Shown: piece by piece, positions 5,604 to 11,976 of the stretch
Numbering within the stretch: position 1 is the stretch's first letter
Layout: each line of letters starts with the position of its first letter
Source: Patescibacteria group bacterium AH-259-L07
GTDB taxonomy: Bacteria > Patescibacteriota > Patescibacteriia > UBA2591 > UBA6264
Length of the DNA stretch: 15,993 nucleotides
NCBI GenBank assembly: GCA_027718005.1
Contig: JALLOP010000025.1
Location: forward strand, 1-15,993
Reading direction: 5' to 3'
The notes under the pieces: generated by a model
Seen by the model: the letters and a program-made list of their open reading frames with translations, nothing else
Told to the model about the DNA's origin: nothing
The model's database searches: none
Program-made: the position numbers and the translations under genes

Positions 5604-6497
5604 CTAACCCAAGTTTAAAAAATGCCGAGAATATCTGTCGCATTGTTGGAAAAAATAATCCCAAGGACCACGGATTATAAAGTCCCATTCCTTTGGTACA
5701 TATCCATGAAAATCAGAGCCAACAGTAATCATTAAATCAAGCTCTTTTGCCACAATTTGCCAGTGCTCGATTTCCTGCCATGAATGATGAGAAGTCACCG
5801 CTTCAATTCCATCAAGGCCTATTTGTTTTAATTCGACAATAATATCCTCGTCTTCCCATGACAAATGCTGTCCTGGATGAGCCAAGACAATTTTGCCGCC
5901 AGCGTTTTTTATCAATGTAATAGCTTTTTCAATAGAAATTTCTGACTCCTCATAAATACGGCCATAAGCTTTAAAAAAGTATTTGCCAATAATTTCAGTG
6001 ATAGGAATTATTTTTCTGTTTTTAAAATCTTTTTGTATCCGCTCCCAATTTTGGGAATCTTTAATTATTACACCCGCGATAGTAGCCGATCCAATATAGG
6101 TAGCTTTTGTATCAAATACTTTTTTCTCATCTATGTTCCACTCATGTTCCTGCAATGCTTTAATAGTAGTCTTTACTTGCGGAATATGCCTTTTCTGCAA
6201 TTTTTTTAAGGCCTTGTTTAAAGCTTTATTTTTTGTATCAAAATCATATCCCAAAATGTGAATGTGCTTCCTATTATTACTTAGACCTCCGACGTCTAAG
6301 TAGGAATAAATTTCCACTCCAGAAATAACTTTCATGCCCAATGATTGTCCAGTAGTTAAAAATTCTTCTACTCCATCAATACCATTATGGTCTGTTAAAC
6401 AAACGGTTGAAAGCCCAAGCTCTTTAGCACATTGTACCAATTCTTTTGGCGAATAAACACCGTCAGAATAATATGAATGTATATGTAAATCAATCAT
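5604..6497 (-). CDS. PHP-domain metal-dependent phosphoesterase (TrpH/YciV-like)
   Basis: The 297-residue protein has the PHP metal-binding motifs: DLHIHSYYSDG at residues 3-13, LTDHNGIDG at 34-42, SGVEI at 59-63, HIHILGY at 78-84, LAHPGQH at 205-211 and GSDFHG at 260-265. Members related to TrpH/YciV hydrolyse small phosphate esters such as nucleoside 3',5'-bisphosphates or short oligoribonucleotides. The exact substrate is not determined by the sequence. The start codon overlaps the stop of the upstream APH-like kinase by ATGA (6494-6497), so it is the last gene of a GH57-kinase-PHP unit. Residues of about 67-75 (LDVGGLSNN) are extra compared with the usual short link between the GVEI motif and HILGY, and come from a palindrome at 6278-6302. 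Confidence 0.9.
   Translation of the reverse strand: MIDLHIHSYYSDGVYSPKELVQCAKELGLSTVCLTDHNGIDGVEEFLTTGQSLGMKVISGVEIYSYLDVGGLSNNRKHIHILGYDFDTKNKALNKALKKLQKRHIPQVKTTIKALQEHEWNIDEKKVFDTKATYIGSATIAGVIIKDSQNWERIQKDFKNRKIIPITEIIGKYFFKAYGRIYEESEISIEKAITLIKNAGGKIVLAHPGQHLSWEDEDIIVELKQIGLDGIEAVTSHHSWQEIEHWQIVAKELDLMITVGSDFHGYVPKEWDFIIRGPWDYFFQQCDRYSRHFLNLG
6278..6302 (-). repeat. Palindrome inside the PHP gene (type E)
   Basis: The arms TACTTAGAC (6278-6286) and GTCTAAGTA (6294-6302) are perfect 9-bp inverted repeats around CTCCGAC. They encode LDVGGLSNN in frame, between the GVEI and HILGY motifs of the PHP protein. The stem may extend outward after a two-base internal loop. Confidence 0.75.
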
Positions 6498-7558
6498 AAT
6501 GATTTTATTTTTTCTTCTGCTTTTGTTAAAAGCCTTTTCATCCCTTTTGCTTTAGATTCTGGATTTTGCTCTAGAAATGCAACAATCGCGGCCATCTCAA
6601 GTATTTTTTGAATCTCAAAATAATATAAACGTATCTGTTCCGAGGTCCGACCTTGTCGAGAGGTCGGACCTCCCAGAGAACCAAAATAATTTTTTATAAA
6701 CCTCTTTCTTATTATATCAGCATTTAAAATAAAATCAGGTGCATAATAATGAAACATTGAATCAGTTTGTGCTAAAAATCCGCCAACATCTTCTAAGGGG
6801 TCGCCCAAAAACGCATATCCAAAATCAATAACTTTAAAATAATTTTTGATTTTTGATTTTTGATTTTTGATTTTTGTTAGTATATTGCCCCAATGAAAAT
6901 CGCCATGAACCAATCGAAACTGCGATCTATCCAAAAACAAATCTTCATACTGCTTTCTAACTCTCCAAAGCTTTTTTAAATTATCACTAAATAACGGATA
7001 AAATTGTGGAGCGCATTTTCGTACTAAAAAAAACCAATGCCGGCGCTCTTTTTTTTCTTGCTCTTCATCTTTTATGGGCAAAAACCGTGGCTGCGCAGAT
7101 ATGTTATGAACTTTTTTTAAAAACTGCGCAATCGAAGGAGTAAACTGAATATGAAAACGCGGTTTTTGAGACATTAATTCTTCAAACGAAATACCTGGTG
7201 CTTCTTTATAAAAAAACATATTTAATGGCCGATAATAGTCTAACGTCTGAGCAGTATATTTTCCTAAACCATGTGCCTTAAACCATTCAAGAGTATTATG
7301 TGCTCGATATGGCGTATCCTGACGCTTATGAATTTTAGCGCGAACCGTTGTAGTGCCATAATTAGTAATAAGCTCATATTTTAAGCTCATATTCCTGAAC
7401 TTCCCGCGAAAATTTCTCACTAAATCAATATGTATATCAACTAACTTTTCTCTTTTTGATAAAAACTTTTCCCTTCTTCTTTTAAACAAAGAAAGCATAT
7501 ACGCTTTATCAAGCGCTTTTCGTGTATCAATTTTTCTATTAATACTAATAAAAATCAT
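6494..7558 (-). CDS. APH-fold small-molecule phosphotransferase
   Basis: This 354-residue kinase has the aminoglycoside-phosphotransferase/choline-kinase fold. It shows the catalytic loop VHGDFHWGN at residues 217-225 (D220, N225) and the metal-binding VIDFG at 243-247. A partly conserved FLGDPLEDVGGF at 250-261 follows. The N-lobe (about residues 60-120) includes the hinge-like MFFYKEAPG. Such enzymes phosphorylate sugars, choline, homoserine or antibiotics, and the substrate here is unknown. The gene overlaps both neighbours by ATGA (7555-7558 upstream with GH57, 6494-6497 downstream with PHP). Tight coupling to GH57 makes a carbohydrate-linked role attractive, but this is inference. Two oddities are a 7-bp tandem repeat between the catalytic loop and DFG, and a palindrome-encoded GGPTSRQGRTSE at about 296-307. 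The first 55 residues are basic and poorly recognisable, so a later start is possible. Confidence 0.85.
   Translation of the reverse strand: MIFISINRKIDTRKALDKAYMLSLFKRRREKFLSKREKLVDIHIDLVRNFRGKFRNMSLKYELITNYGTTTVRAKIHKRQDTPYRAHNTLEWFKAHGLGKYTAQTLDYYRPLNMFFYKEAPGISFEELMSQKPRFHIQFTPSIAQFLKKVHNISAQPRFLPIKDEEQEKKERRHWFFLVRKCAPQFYPLFSDNLKKLWRVRKQYEDLFLDRSQFRLVHGDFHWGNILTKIKNQKSKIKNYFKVIDFGYAFLGDPLEDVGGFLAQTDSMFHYYAPDFILNADIIRKRFIKNYFGSLGGPTSRQGRTSEQIRLYYFEIQKILEMAAIVAFLEQNPESKAKGMKRLLTKAEEKIKSL
6642..6672 (-). repeat. Palindrome inside the APH-like gene (type F)
   Basis: Perfect 12-bp arms, GAGGTCCGACCT (6642-6653) and AGGTCGGACCTC (6661-6672), surround a 7-base loop. They encode about 12 residues (GGPTSRQGRTSE) in frame in the helical C-lobe of the kinase. 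Confidence 0.85.
6843..6875 (-). repeat. 7-bp tandem repeat inside the APH-like gene
   Basis: The unit TTTTTGA occurs four times plus a partial TTTTT, without a mismatch. On the coding strand it gives KIKNQKSKIKN (about residues 229-239), between the catalytic loop and the VIDFG motif. As 7 is not a multiple of 3, gain or loss of one unit would shift the frame before DFG. Confidence 0.9.
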
Positions 7559-9546
7559 TTCTTTTTCTTCGGCGTAAATCCCGATATTTTAAATTTAAAT
7601 CCCTGCCCGACCGGCAGACGGGCTTGTCCTGTTTTAGAAATCCGATAGGGAATGACAACAGTTAAATTTTTAAAAAATACAGGCGACCAGCGATTTACTT
7701 CTGCCAAAACTGCTATTTTTAAATGCTGGCCAGCATTTTTATCATCTTGCTTTACCAGTTTTATAAATTTATGTAATAAGCTTGATGGCGTAATAGTAAT
7801 TTTTAATTTTTTATTCTTGAGCTCATATCTGCACTGCCCAGAGCGATGATACGTTCCTGATTTAGGAAAACGCGCCACACTCATTGCATCCCAGCCGCTC
7901 TCGCCTGGTAAATGCTCAATAAATTCAGATGACACTTCACATAAATAAAAACTATTATATTCATCGCGGAAAAACCCCAAAGGATGACCCATCTGTCTCC
8001 TATAATATACTGCCTTTACTTCACGAAAGAGTTGTTGTGGCTGTTTTTTTATAAACTCTTTTGGTTTAAATGCTTTAAAATGTTTTTTAGCAAATGTTGA
8101 AAATTCACTTATGTCATGCTCCCAAAAATCTTTAAGAGAAGGGAGTTGCCGGGCACGACCCAGGTCATCTACCACATGCAATACATCATATATATCCATC
8201 TCATTCTTTAACTTATAAATCGCATCGCGCCACTTAATTGCTTTTTCAAATTCTTGCGCCTTTACGGCTTTATTCATTTCGTCCTCAAATTCAAGTATCA
8301 TTGCATTATATTGCCCTGAGAATACACGCTTTTTATATGGCCGTCGGTAAACGGTGCCATATGCTTCTCGGTATGCATGTCGAATCTTGCCAGATCTTTG
8401 CCACTCAAACGCAAGATCAATAATCTGACGATAATACTCATGCGCTTTATCTTTTTTATTTTTTGATATATTAGGAATGGAAAATACAATATCTTTCAAT
8501 AAAAATGCGCCTGCCTCTATCATTTCCAATGACCACCAGGGCTTTGCGCTTGCCCACCAAAATTGATCTGACTGTAATGCCTTATCAAGTTTTTCTCTTA
8601 CTTCTTTGTAGTATGGTGCTTTTGTATCTGATTTATGAACCAAATCAATTACAAAATACGTAAACTCCCATTGTAAATGGTGAATTGGATTTTGTGGATG
8701 ATTCCATAGCGTAAATGAGTGTGCTTTTTCTTTTTCTAGATAAAAATCCTGCTCTTCAGACGACCAGGTAGAATCGCGTGGTTCAATTTCCTTATCAATA
8801 CCAAGCTCTTTAACTAATTCAGAAACAAAAACTTTTTTAATTTTTTTATCATTATAAATTTGAAACAATAAATTTTCTAAACCGGGTCGATGATGCCCAA
8901 ATGTCTCTGCGTCCATCATAGTTAGCAGATACCGATCTTTTTTCAGTTCATCTTTTCCTATTTCCTCAATAAACGAGCGCACACTTCTAGCAATTGCAGA
9001 CAAAATCAACACACTAATACGCTTATCACGAAATATAATTTTAAAATCATCTAAGTCCTTAATAGTATAAATATGTTTAAAATCCGTCTTTTTTGGTGAT
9101 GCTAATTCTTCTGCGATAATCCATTGAAATCCTGTCTCTTTTGCGGCTTTGGCAACCTTAAAACTTAATGCTAATTCGGGTGAAAAAAATCCTTGGGGCT
9201 TCCAACTCGTACCAAAATATTTTTTATTTGTTTTTTCATTTAATTCAATTTGCCGCATAATTTCAGTTTTCGGCAATAGTGGCAAAAAAGGGTGATATTT
9301 CACCCCGCCCGTAAACTCAATTTGTCCGCGCTTAGCAAAACTTTTAATATCCTCAATTACATCCATATACCCATTATTTGCTAACAGTTCTACCAATCCT
9401 GCATTAATATTGATCGTGAGCTTCATGTTTGGATTCAAAGACAAGCCGCCAATGACTTTGCGGTAGCTCTCGTTTACAATCCGCTCTAAAATATCTAACT
9501 GCTGATTATACGGCTGATAAAAATGTAGAAAAAATCCCCAGGTCAT
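7555..9546 (-). CDS. GH57-family glycoside hydrolase with UVR-like helix pair and C-terminal extension
   Basis: The 663-residue protein starts with the GH57 barrel: HFYQP at residues 8-12 (motif 1), GQIEFTGGVKYHP at 74-86 (motif 2), GFFSPELAL at 119-127 with the likely nucleophile E124, MMDAETFGHHR at 210-220 with the likely acid D212, and HHLQWE near 289-294. GH57 enzymes act on alpha-glucans by hydrolysis, transfer or branching. Which reaction applies here is unclear. Residues 417-449 (LEFEDEMNKAVKAQEFEKAIKWRDAIYKLKN region) resemble a UVR motif of UvrB/UvrC. The remaining roughly 200 residues are not recognised. Near the C-terminus, residues 640-649 come from a palindrome (7603-7623). The gene heads a unit with the APH-like kinase and PHP protein, joined by ATGA. 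An extended -10 lies only 6 bp before the ATG, suggesting a leaderless transcript. Confidence 0.9.
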   Translation of the reverse strand: MTWGFFLHFYQPYNQQLDILERIVNESYRKVIGGLSLNPNMKLTININAGLVELLANNGYMDVIEDIKSFAKRGQIEFTGGVKYHPFLPLLPKTEIMRQIELNEKTNKKYFGTSWKPQGFFSPELALSFKVAKAAKETGFQWIIAEELASPKKTDFKHIYTIKDLDDFKIIFRDKRISVLILSAIARSVRSFIEEIGKDELKKDRYLLTMMDAETFGHHRPGLENLLFQIYNDKKIKKVFVSELVKELGIDKEIEPRDSTWSSEEQDFYLEKEKAHSFTLWNHPQNPIHHLQWEFTYFVIDLVHKSDTKAPYYKEVREKLDKALQSDQFWWASAKPWWSLEMIEAGAFLLKDIVFSIPNISKNKKDKAHEYYRQIIDLAFEWQRSGKIRHAYREAYGTVYRRPYKKRVFSGQYNAMILEFEDEMNKAVKAQEFEKAIKWRDAIYKLKNEMDIYDVLHVVDDLGRARQLPSLKDFWEHDISEFSTFAKKHFKAFKPKEFIKKQPQQLFREVKAVYYRRQMGHPLGFFRDEYNSFYLCEVSSEFIEHLPGESGWDAMSVARFPKSGTYHRSGQCRYELKNKKLKITITPSSLLHKFIKLVKQDDKNAGQHLKIAVLAEVNRWSPVFFKNLTVVIPYRISKTGQARLPVGQGFKFKISGFTPKKKK
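7603..7623 (-). repeat. Palindrome near the 3' end of the GH57 gene (type G)
   Basis: Overlapping inverted repeats are visible: GCCCG (7605-7609) with CGGGC (7619-7623), and CTGCC (7603-7607) with GGCAG (7613-7617). They encode QARLPVGQG in frame, about 15 residues before the C-terminus. The stretch is much more GC-rich than the surrounding gene. Confidence 0.65.
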
Positions 9547-9552
9547 ACTAAC

Positions 9553-9561
9553 AGTATAACA
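9553..9561 (-). promoter_or_regulatory. Extended -10 promoter of the GH57-APH-PHP unit
   Basis: TGTTATACT matches an extended -10 (TGN followed by TATACT) and lies 6 bp before the GH57 ATG (9544-9546). Initiation at the usual distance would place the transcript start at or near the A of the ATG. No good -35 is present: the region is the T tract of the upstream terminator. Confidence 0.55.
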
Positions 9562-9574
9562 TTTTAACCGAAAA

Positions 9575-9603
9575 CAAAAAGCCAGTATCGTGTGATACCG
9601 GCT
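9575..9603 (-). terminator. Rho-independent terminator of the 9625-10191 gene
   Basis: On the minus strand, AGCCGGTATC, loop ACAC and GATACTGGCT form a 10-bp stem with one G-U pair, followed by a run of five or six T. It begins 21 bp after the stop codon. Confidence 0.88.
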
Positions 9604-9624
9604 CCATAAAGAACGACAAACTAA

Positions 9625-10191
9625 TTAGCGAAATTTGTTAGATCCTTTTGGCCAATACTTGCTATTGTCAACAAGCTTTAGTATCTTGAGATTACGATAG
9701 GGAATATTTATTATCCTATACTCCTCATCTTCTTCCGGCTTCCAAATAATTTGGAAATAATCTCCTGCCACCTCCAGTACCAGTGCTCGAGAATAGAAAG
9801 ATCCACTACTCTTTACCAATACATCAATTTTTATCCCTAAAGTACCATGCCAAAGAAGACGATCCTTAAGACTCTTTTGGGCTTTCATCTTTATATCTAG
9901 TTTCTCTCCTTCTCGCATCAACCCAGCAGCATCATCTTCGCTTAATTCTATATGCCCTATGTCACGCAACAAAATAGTTAAAACTCCAACATCGGTCGTT
10001 CTTGGATCAATATGCGACGGTAGGTCCTTCCATACAAAAAATTCAATATAGTCTTTCCCCGCTTCAATAATTCTCGTATTCTCATAAAAATATGCAGTGC
10101 CTCCATCACTTACTGTCTTAATACTTGGTTCTATTCCTAAATTCCAAATCTTCTCAAAATACTCTCTCAGAAACATTTTACTTTCAAGCAT
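9625..10191 (-). CDS. Protein of unknown function, 188 residues
   Basis: I do not recognise this family. The start is set by AAAGGAG (10198-10204) placed 6 nt before the ATG at 10191. The longer reading frame to 10254 lacks such a site and would overlap a promoter. The product begins MLESKMFLREYFEKIW and is soluble and mixed alpha/beta, with no signal peptide or membrane segment. Its second half (about residues 115-175) reads like a small beta-barrel: GIKIDVLVKSSGSFYSRALVLEVAGDYFQI is followed by EEYRIINIPYRNLKILKLV. This loosely recalls Sm-like or PilZ-like barrels without their signature motifs. The C-terminus, KYWPKGSNKFR, is basic. The gene is free-standing, with two promoters, a structured leader, a strong ribosome site and its own terminator. 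This suggests a well-expressed or independently regulated protein. Confidence 0.8.
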   Translation of the reverse strand: MLESKMFLREYFEKIWNLGIEPSIKTVSDGGTAYFYENTRIIEAGKDYIEFFVWKDLPSHIDPRTTDVGVLTILLRDIGHIELSEDDAAGLMREGEKLDIKMKAQKSLKDRLLWHGTLGIKIDVLVKSSGSFYSRALVLEVAGDYFQIIWKPEEDEEYRIINIPYRNLKILKLVDNSKYWPKGSNKFR

Positions 10192-10214
10192 AGTTATCTC
10201 CTTTACTCGGTTTC

Positions 10215-10322
10215 TCAAACCTATGTTTGAAAAGAACTGATTATACGGGGCCAAAATTCCTTGTCCAGTCCTTCCCCGCGTTCGGACAAGACGCCATCTT
10301 TCTCAGGACAAAAATCGTCCTG
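10215..10322 (-). promoter_or_regulatory. Structured 5' leader with three hairpins
   Basis: Downstream of promoter P1 the leader can form three hairpins: CAGGAC/GTCCTG (10304-10322), CTTGTCC/GGACAAG (10260-10290, 17-nt loop) and TCAAAC/GTTTGA (10215-10230). The last ends 10 bp before the ribosome binding site of the unknown gene. No known riboswitch consensus was recognised. Confidence 0.5.
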
Positions 10323-10325
10323 CAT
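10221..10325 (-). CDS. Possible small upstream ORF, 34 residues
   Basis: An ATG four bases after the P1 -10 opens a 34-codon frame, starting MQDDFCPEKDG and ending RIISSFQT, then TAG. It ends 29 bp before the next start codon. With normal initiation spacing the transcript would start at or beside this ATG, so translation would have to be leaderless. There is no homology evidence. It may simply be the structured leader read as protein. Confidence 0.25.
   Translation of the reverse strand: MQDDFCPEKDGVLSERGEGLDKEFWPRIISSFQT
10240..10267 (-). promoter_or_regulatory. Promoter P2 of the 9625-10191 gene
   Basis: TGGACA (10262-10267, 5 of 6 consensus bases) and a perfect TATAAT (10240-10245) are 16 bp apart. 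It would give a short leader of about 40 nt. The -35 overlaps one arm of the leader hairpin 10260-10290. Confidence 0.65.
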
Positions 10326-10329
10326 CTTC

Positions 10330-10358
10330 TTTATAGCATAAAAACCAAACCCTGTCAA
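10330..10358 (-). promoter_or_regulatory. Promoter P1 of the 9625-10191 gene
   Basis: A perfect TTGACA (10353-10358) and TATAAA (10330-10335) are separated by exactly 17 bp, the best sigma70-type match in the window. Confidence 0.85.
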
Positions 10359-10361
10359 CAC

Positions 10362-10400
10362 AAAAAGCACAAAAAGCACAAAAGCCAGCACAACGCTAGC
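10362..10400 (-). terminator. Terminator after the DUF4143 ATPase gene
   Basis: On the minus strand GCTAGC, loop GTTGT and GCTGGC form a 6-bp stem with one G-U, followed by TTTT and a T-rich tract. The tract is built from a 9-bp tandem repeat (ACAAAAAGC on the plus strand, about 2.7 copies, 10358-10384). The rest of the spacer 10401-10475 holds only AT-rich sequence and a small hairpin, TTTCAG/CTGAAA, at 10451-10466. Confidence 0.6.
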
Positions 10401-10475
10401 CTAAATATATAAATATCTTTCAACTAAGTGAAAAATTTTAGTGCATAATCTTTCAGTAAACTGAAAACTTTATTA

Positions 10476-11813
10476 TTATAAAATTTGTAAAAATCGCGGC
10501 GTTAAATAAAAGGGAAGAGACACAAGAATAACACTTTTATTGTTAACTTTAACTCGCTCTCTTTTCAGCTCCCCGCCATATATTCTCATAAGGTGATGAT
10601 TTTTTACTGCTTTAGAAAATTCATATAGAGATCGCAGTCTTCCCGCTTTTCCTGATTTTACTTCTATTCCCATAATTTTCCCTTTATTATTTAAACAAAA
10701 ATCAATTTCCGCACTCCCTAAGCGTCTTTCTCGAGCCCAATAAAAAAGTTGTGCAGGGGCTTCTACAAACTGAGCTATAATATTTTGTCCAACAACTTGT
10801 TCTGCTATTTTCCCACGATAGAATTCATTAAGATTAGTAAGATTTATATAGTTTTCTTGAATGCCCATTTGATGATTTACTAGGCCTACATCTAAAAATA
10901 AAAGTTTTTTAGGCCGTTTTCTCTGAGGGATTAAAGGGAGGTCTGCTGATTTCGTTGCCTGAACTTGATATAAAAGCATCACTTTCTCTAACGTTGTAAA
11001 TGCCGTGTTCATTTCACGACTTCTATAATTAGAATCACCAAATTTTTCATAGGTAATCGTGGTGCCTGCAAAAAGCGGCGCTGTTCCAATGATGTAGGTC
11101 AAGTATTTAACATTTGCTGAAGAGCTATATTTATATACATCTTCACTATAAGAAGTAAAAAGTGAAGAATAAACGCTTTTAAGCTTACGTATATTATCTT
11201 TTTCTAAAAATATTTTCACTATCTCCGGCATTCCTCCGACCATAGTATATTCATAAAATAACTTGAGCGCTTGTTGATGAATACCTTGAGGAATCTCTTT
11301 ATTCAAGGATATGGTTTTTAAAAATTCTAAAAGCTGTATTTCTCCCTTAGCTTCTAAATACTCAAAAAAGTCTAAAGGGTAAAGATAGGCATATTCTATC
11401 CTCCCAACCGGCAGAGAAAATCCCTCTTTTTCAATTTTAGCTTGGAGTAAAGAGCCTGCCGCAATAACATGAATATTAGGCCTTTCTTCATAAAAAAAGC
11501 GCAATAGTTTAATTAATATGGGAGAATTCTGGATTTCGTCAATAAAAATCAACGTCTTTCCCGGAATGATTTTTTGATGGAATTTTATCTGAATAATTTT
11601 TTCAAAATCATCTAAAGAAAGCTCACTTTTAAAAAGGACGAGATGCTCTGCTTTTTCTAAATTTATATAAATAAGATTTTTAAAATATTTTTTACCAAAC
11701 ATTAAAATAGCAAAGGTTTTTCCAACCTGTCGAGCACCTCGTAAAATTAATGGCTTTCTTTCTTTTTTATTTTTCCAACCCACTAAATAATTAATGATTT
11801 TTCTGTTAAACAT
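10476..11813 (-). CDS. AAA-type ATPase with DUF4143 / PD-(D/E)XK-like C-terminal domain
   Basis: This is a 445-residue ATPase of the common family that pairs an N-terminal AAA domain with DUF4143. Walker A is GARQVGKT at residues 26-33, Walker B is LIFIDEIQ at 88-95, and a sensor-like VIAAGSLL lies at 116-123. The C-terminal part has SAEIDFCL (369-371) and GIEVKSGK (383-389), the usual arrangement of a PD-(D/E)XK nuclease-like fold. The biological role of the family is not well established. I chose the ATG at 11813 because the family normally starts just before such a sequence (MFNRKIINYLVGWK). The longer frame to 11897 runs through a promoter and two direct repeats. The gene stands alone between two terminators. 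No palindromic insert was found in it. Confidence 0.88.
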   Translation of the reverse strand: MFNRKIINYLVGWKNKKERKPLILRGARQVGKTFAILMFGKKYFKNLIYINLEKAEHLVLFKSELSLDDFEKIIQIKFHQKIIPGKTLIFIDEIQNSPILIKLLRFFYEERPNIHVIAAGSLLQAKIEKEGFSLPVGRIEYAYLYPLDFFEYLEAKGEIQLLEFLKTISLNKEIPQGIHQQALKLFYEYTMVGGMPEIVKIFLEKDNIRKLKSVYSSLFTSYSEDVYKYSSSANVKYLTYIIGTAPLFAGTTITYEKFGDSNYRSREMNTAFTTLEKVMLLYQVQATKSADLPLIPQRKRPKKLLFLDVGLVNHQMGIQENYINLTNLNEFYRGKIAEQVVGQNIIAQFVEAPAQLFYWARERRLGSAEIDFCLNNKGKIMGIEVKSGKAGRLRSLYEFSKAVKNHHLMRIYGGELKRERVKVNNKSVILVSLPFYLTPRFLQIL

Positions 11814-11815
11814 AG

Positions 11816-11868
11816 GTACTAACTTATTACAAATTATGTCATAACTTAGTACTAATTTACTACAAATT
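11816..11868 (-). promoter_or_regulatory. Paired 20-bp direct repeats, possible operators
   Basis: Two 20-bp copies (11816-11835 and 11849-11868) are 18/20 identical and start 33 bp apart, about three helical turns. The first sits directly before the ATPase ATG and the second covers the predicted -10. The consensus on the plus strand is GTACTAAYTTAYTACAAATT. Confidence 0.6.
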
Positions 11869-11882
11869 TTATATATTGTCAA
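11854..11882 (-). promoter_or_regulatory. Promoter of the DUF4143 ATPase gene
   Basis: A perfect TTGACA (11877-11882) is followed after 17 bp by TAAATT (11854-11859, 4 of 6 bases of the -10). The predicted transcript starts about 35 bp before the ATG at 11813. Confidence 0.65.
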
Positions 11883-11919
11883 TAAAAACTTTTCCACAGG
11901 CTATTCCTAAACACCAACC

Positions 11920-11960
11920 AAAAAATAAAAGGCCAGAAACAACTATGTTTCTAGCCTTTT
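11920..11960 (-). terminator. Strong rho-independent terminator
   Basis: On the minus strand a 14-bp stem (AAAAGGCTAGAAAC with GTTTCTGGCCTTTT, one G-U) with a 6-base loop is followed by a T-rich tail. It closes the GH57/metallopeptidase unit 16 bp after the stop at 11977. Confidence 0.92.
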
Positions 11961-11976
11961 AACAAATGTGTTGAGA

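Noticed and set aside
10192..10254. N-terminal extension of the unknown gene to 10254
   Set aside because: The ATG at 10191 has a strong ribosome site at ideal spacing, while the longer frame runs through hairpin 10215-10230 and promoter P2.
10227..10412. Plus-strand ORF of 61 codons
   Set aside because: It lies antisense to promoters, leader hairpins and a terminator, has no ribosome site and gives a low-complexity C-terminus.
11814..11897. N-terminal extension of the DUF4143 ATPase to an ATG at 11897
   Set aside because: The extension is encoded by the promoter and the two direct repeats, which give the repeated peptides ICSKLV and ICNKLV. The family normally starts at the ATG at 11813.
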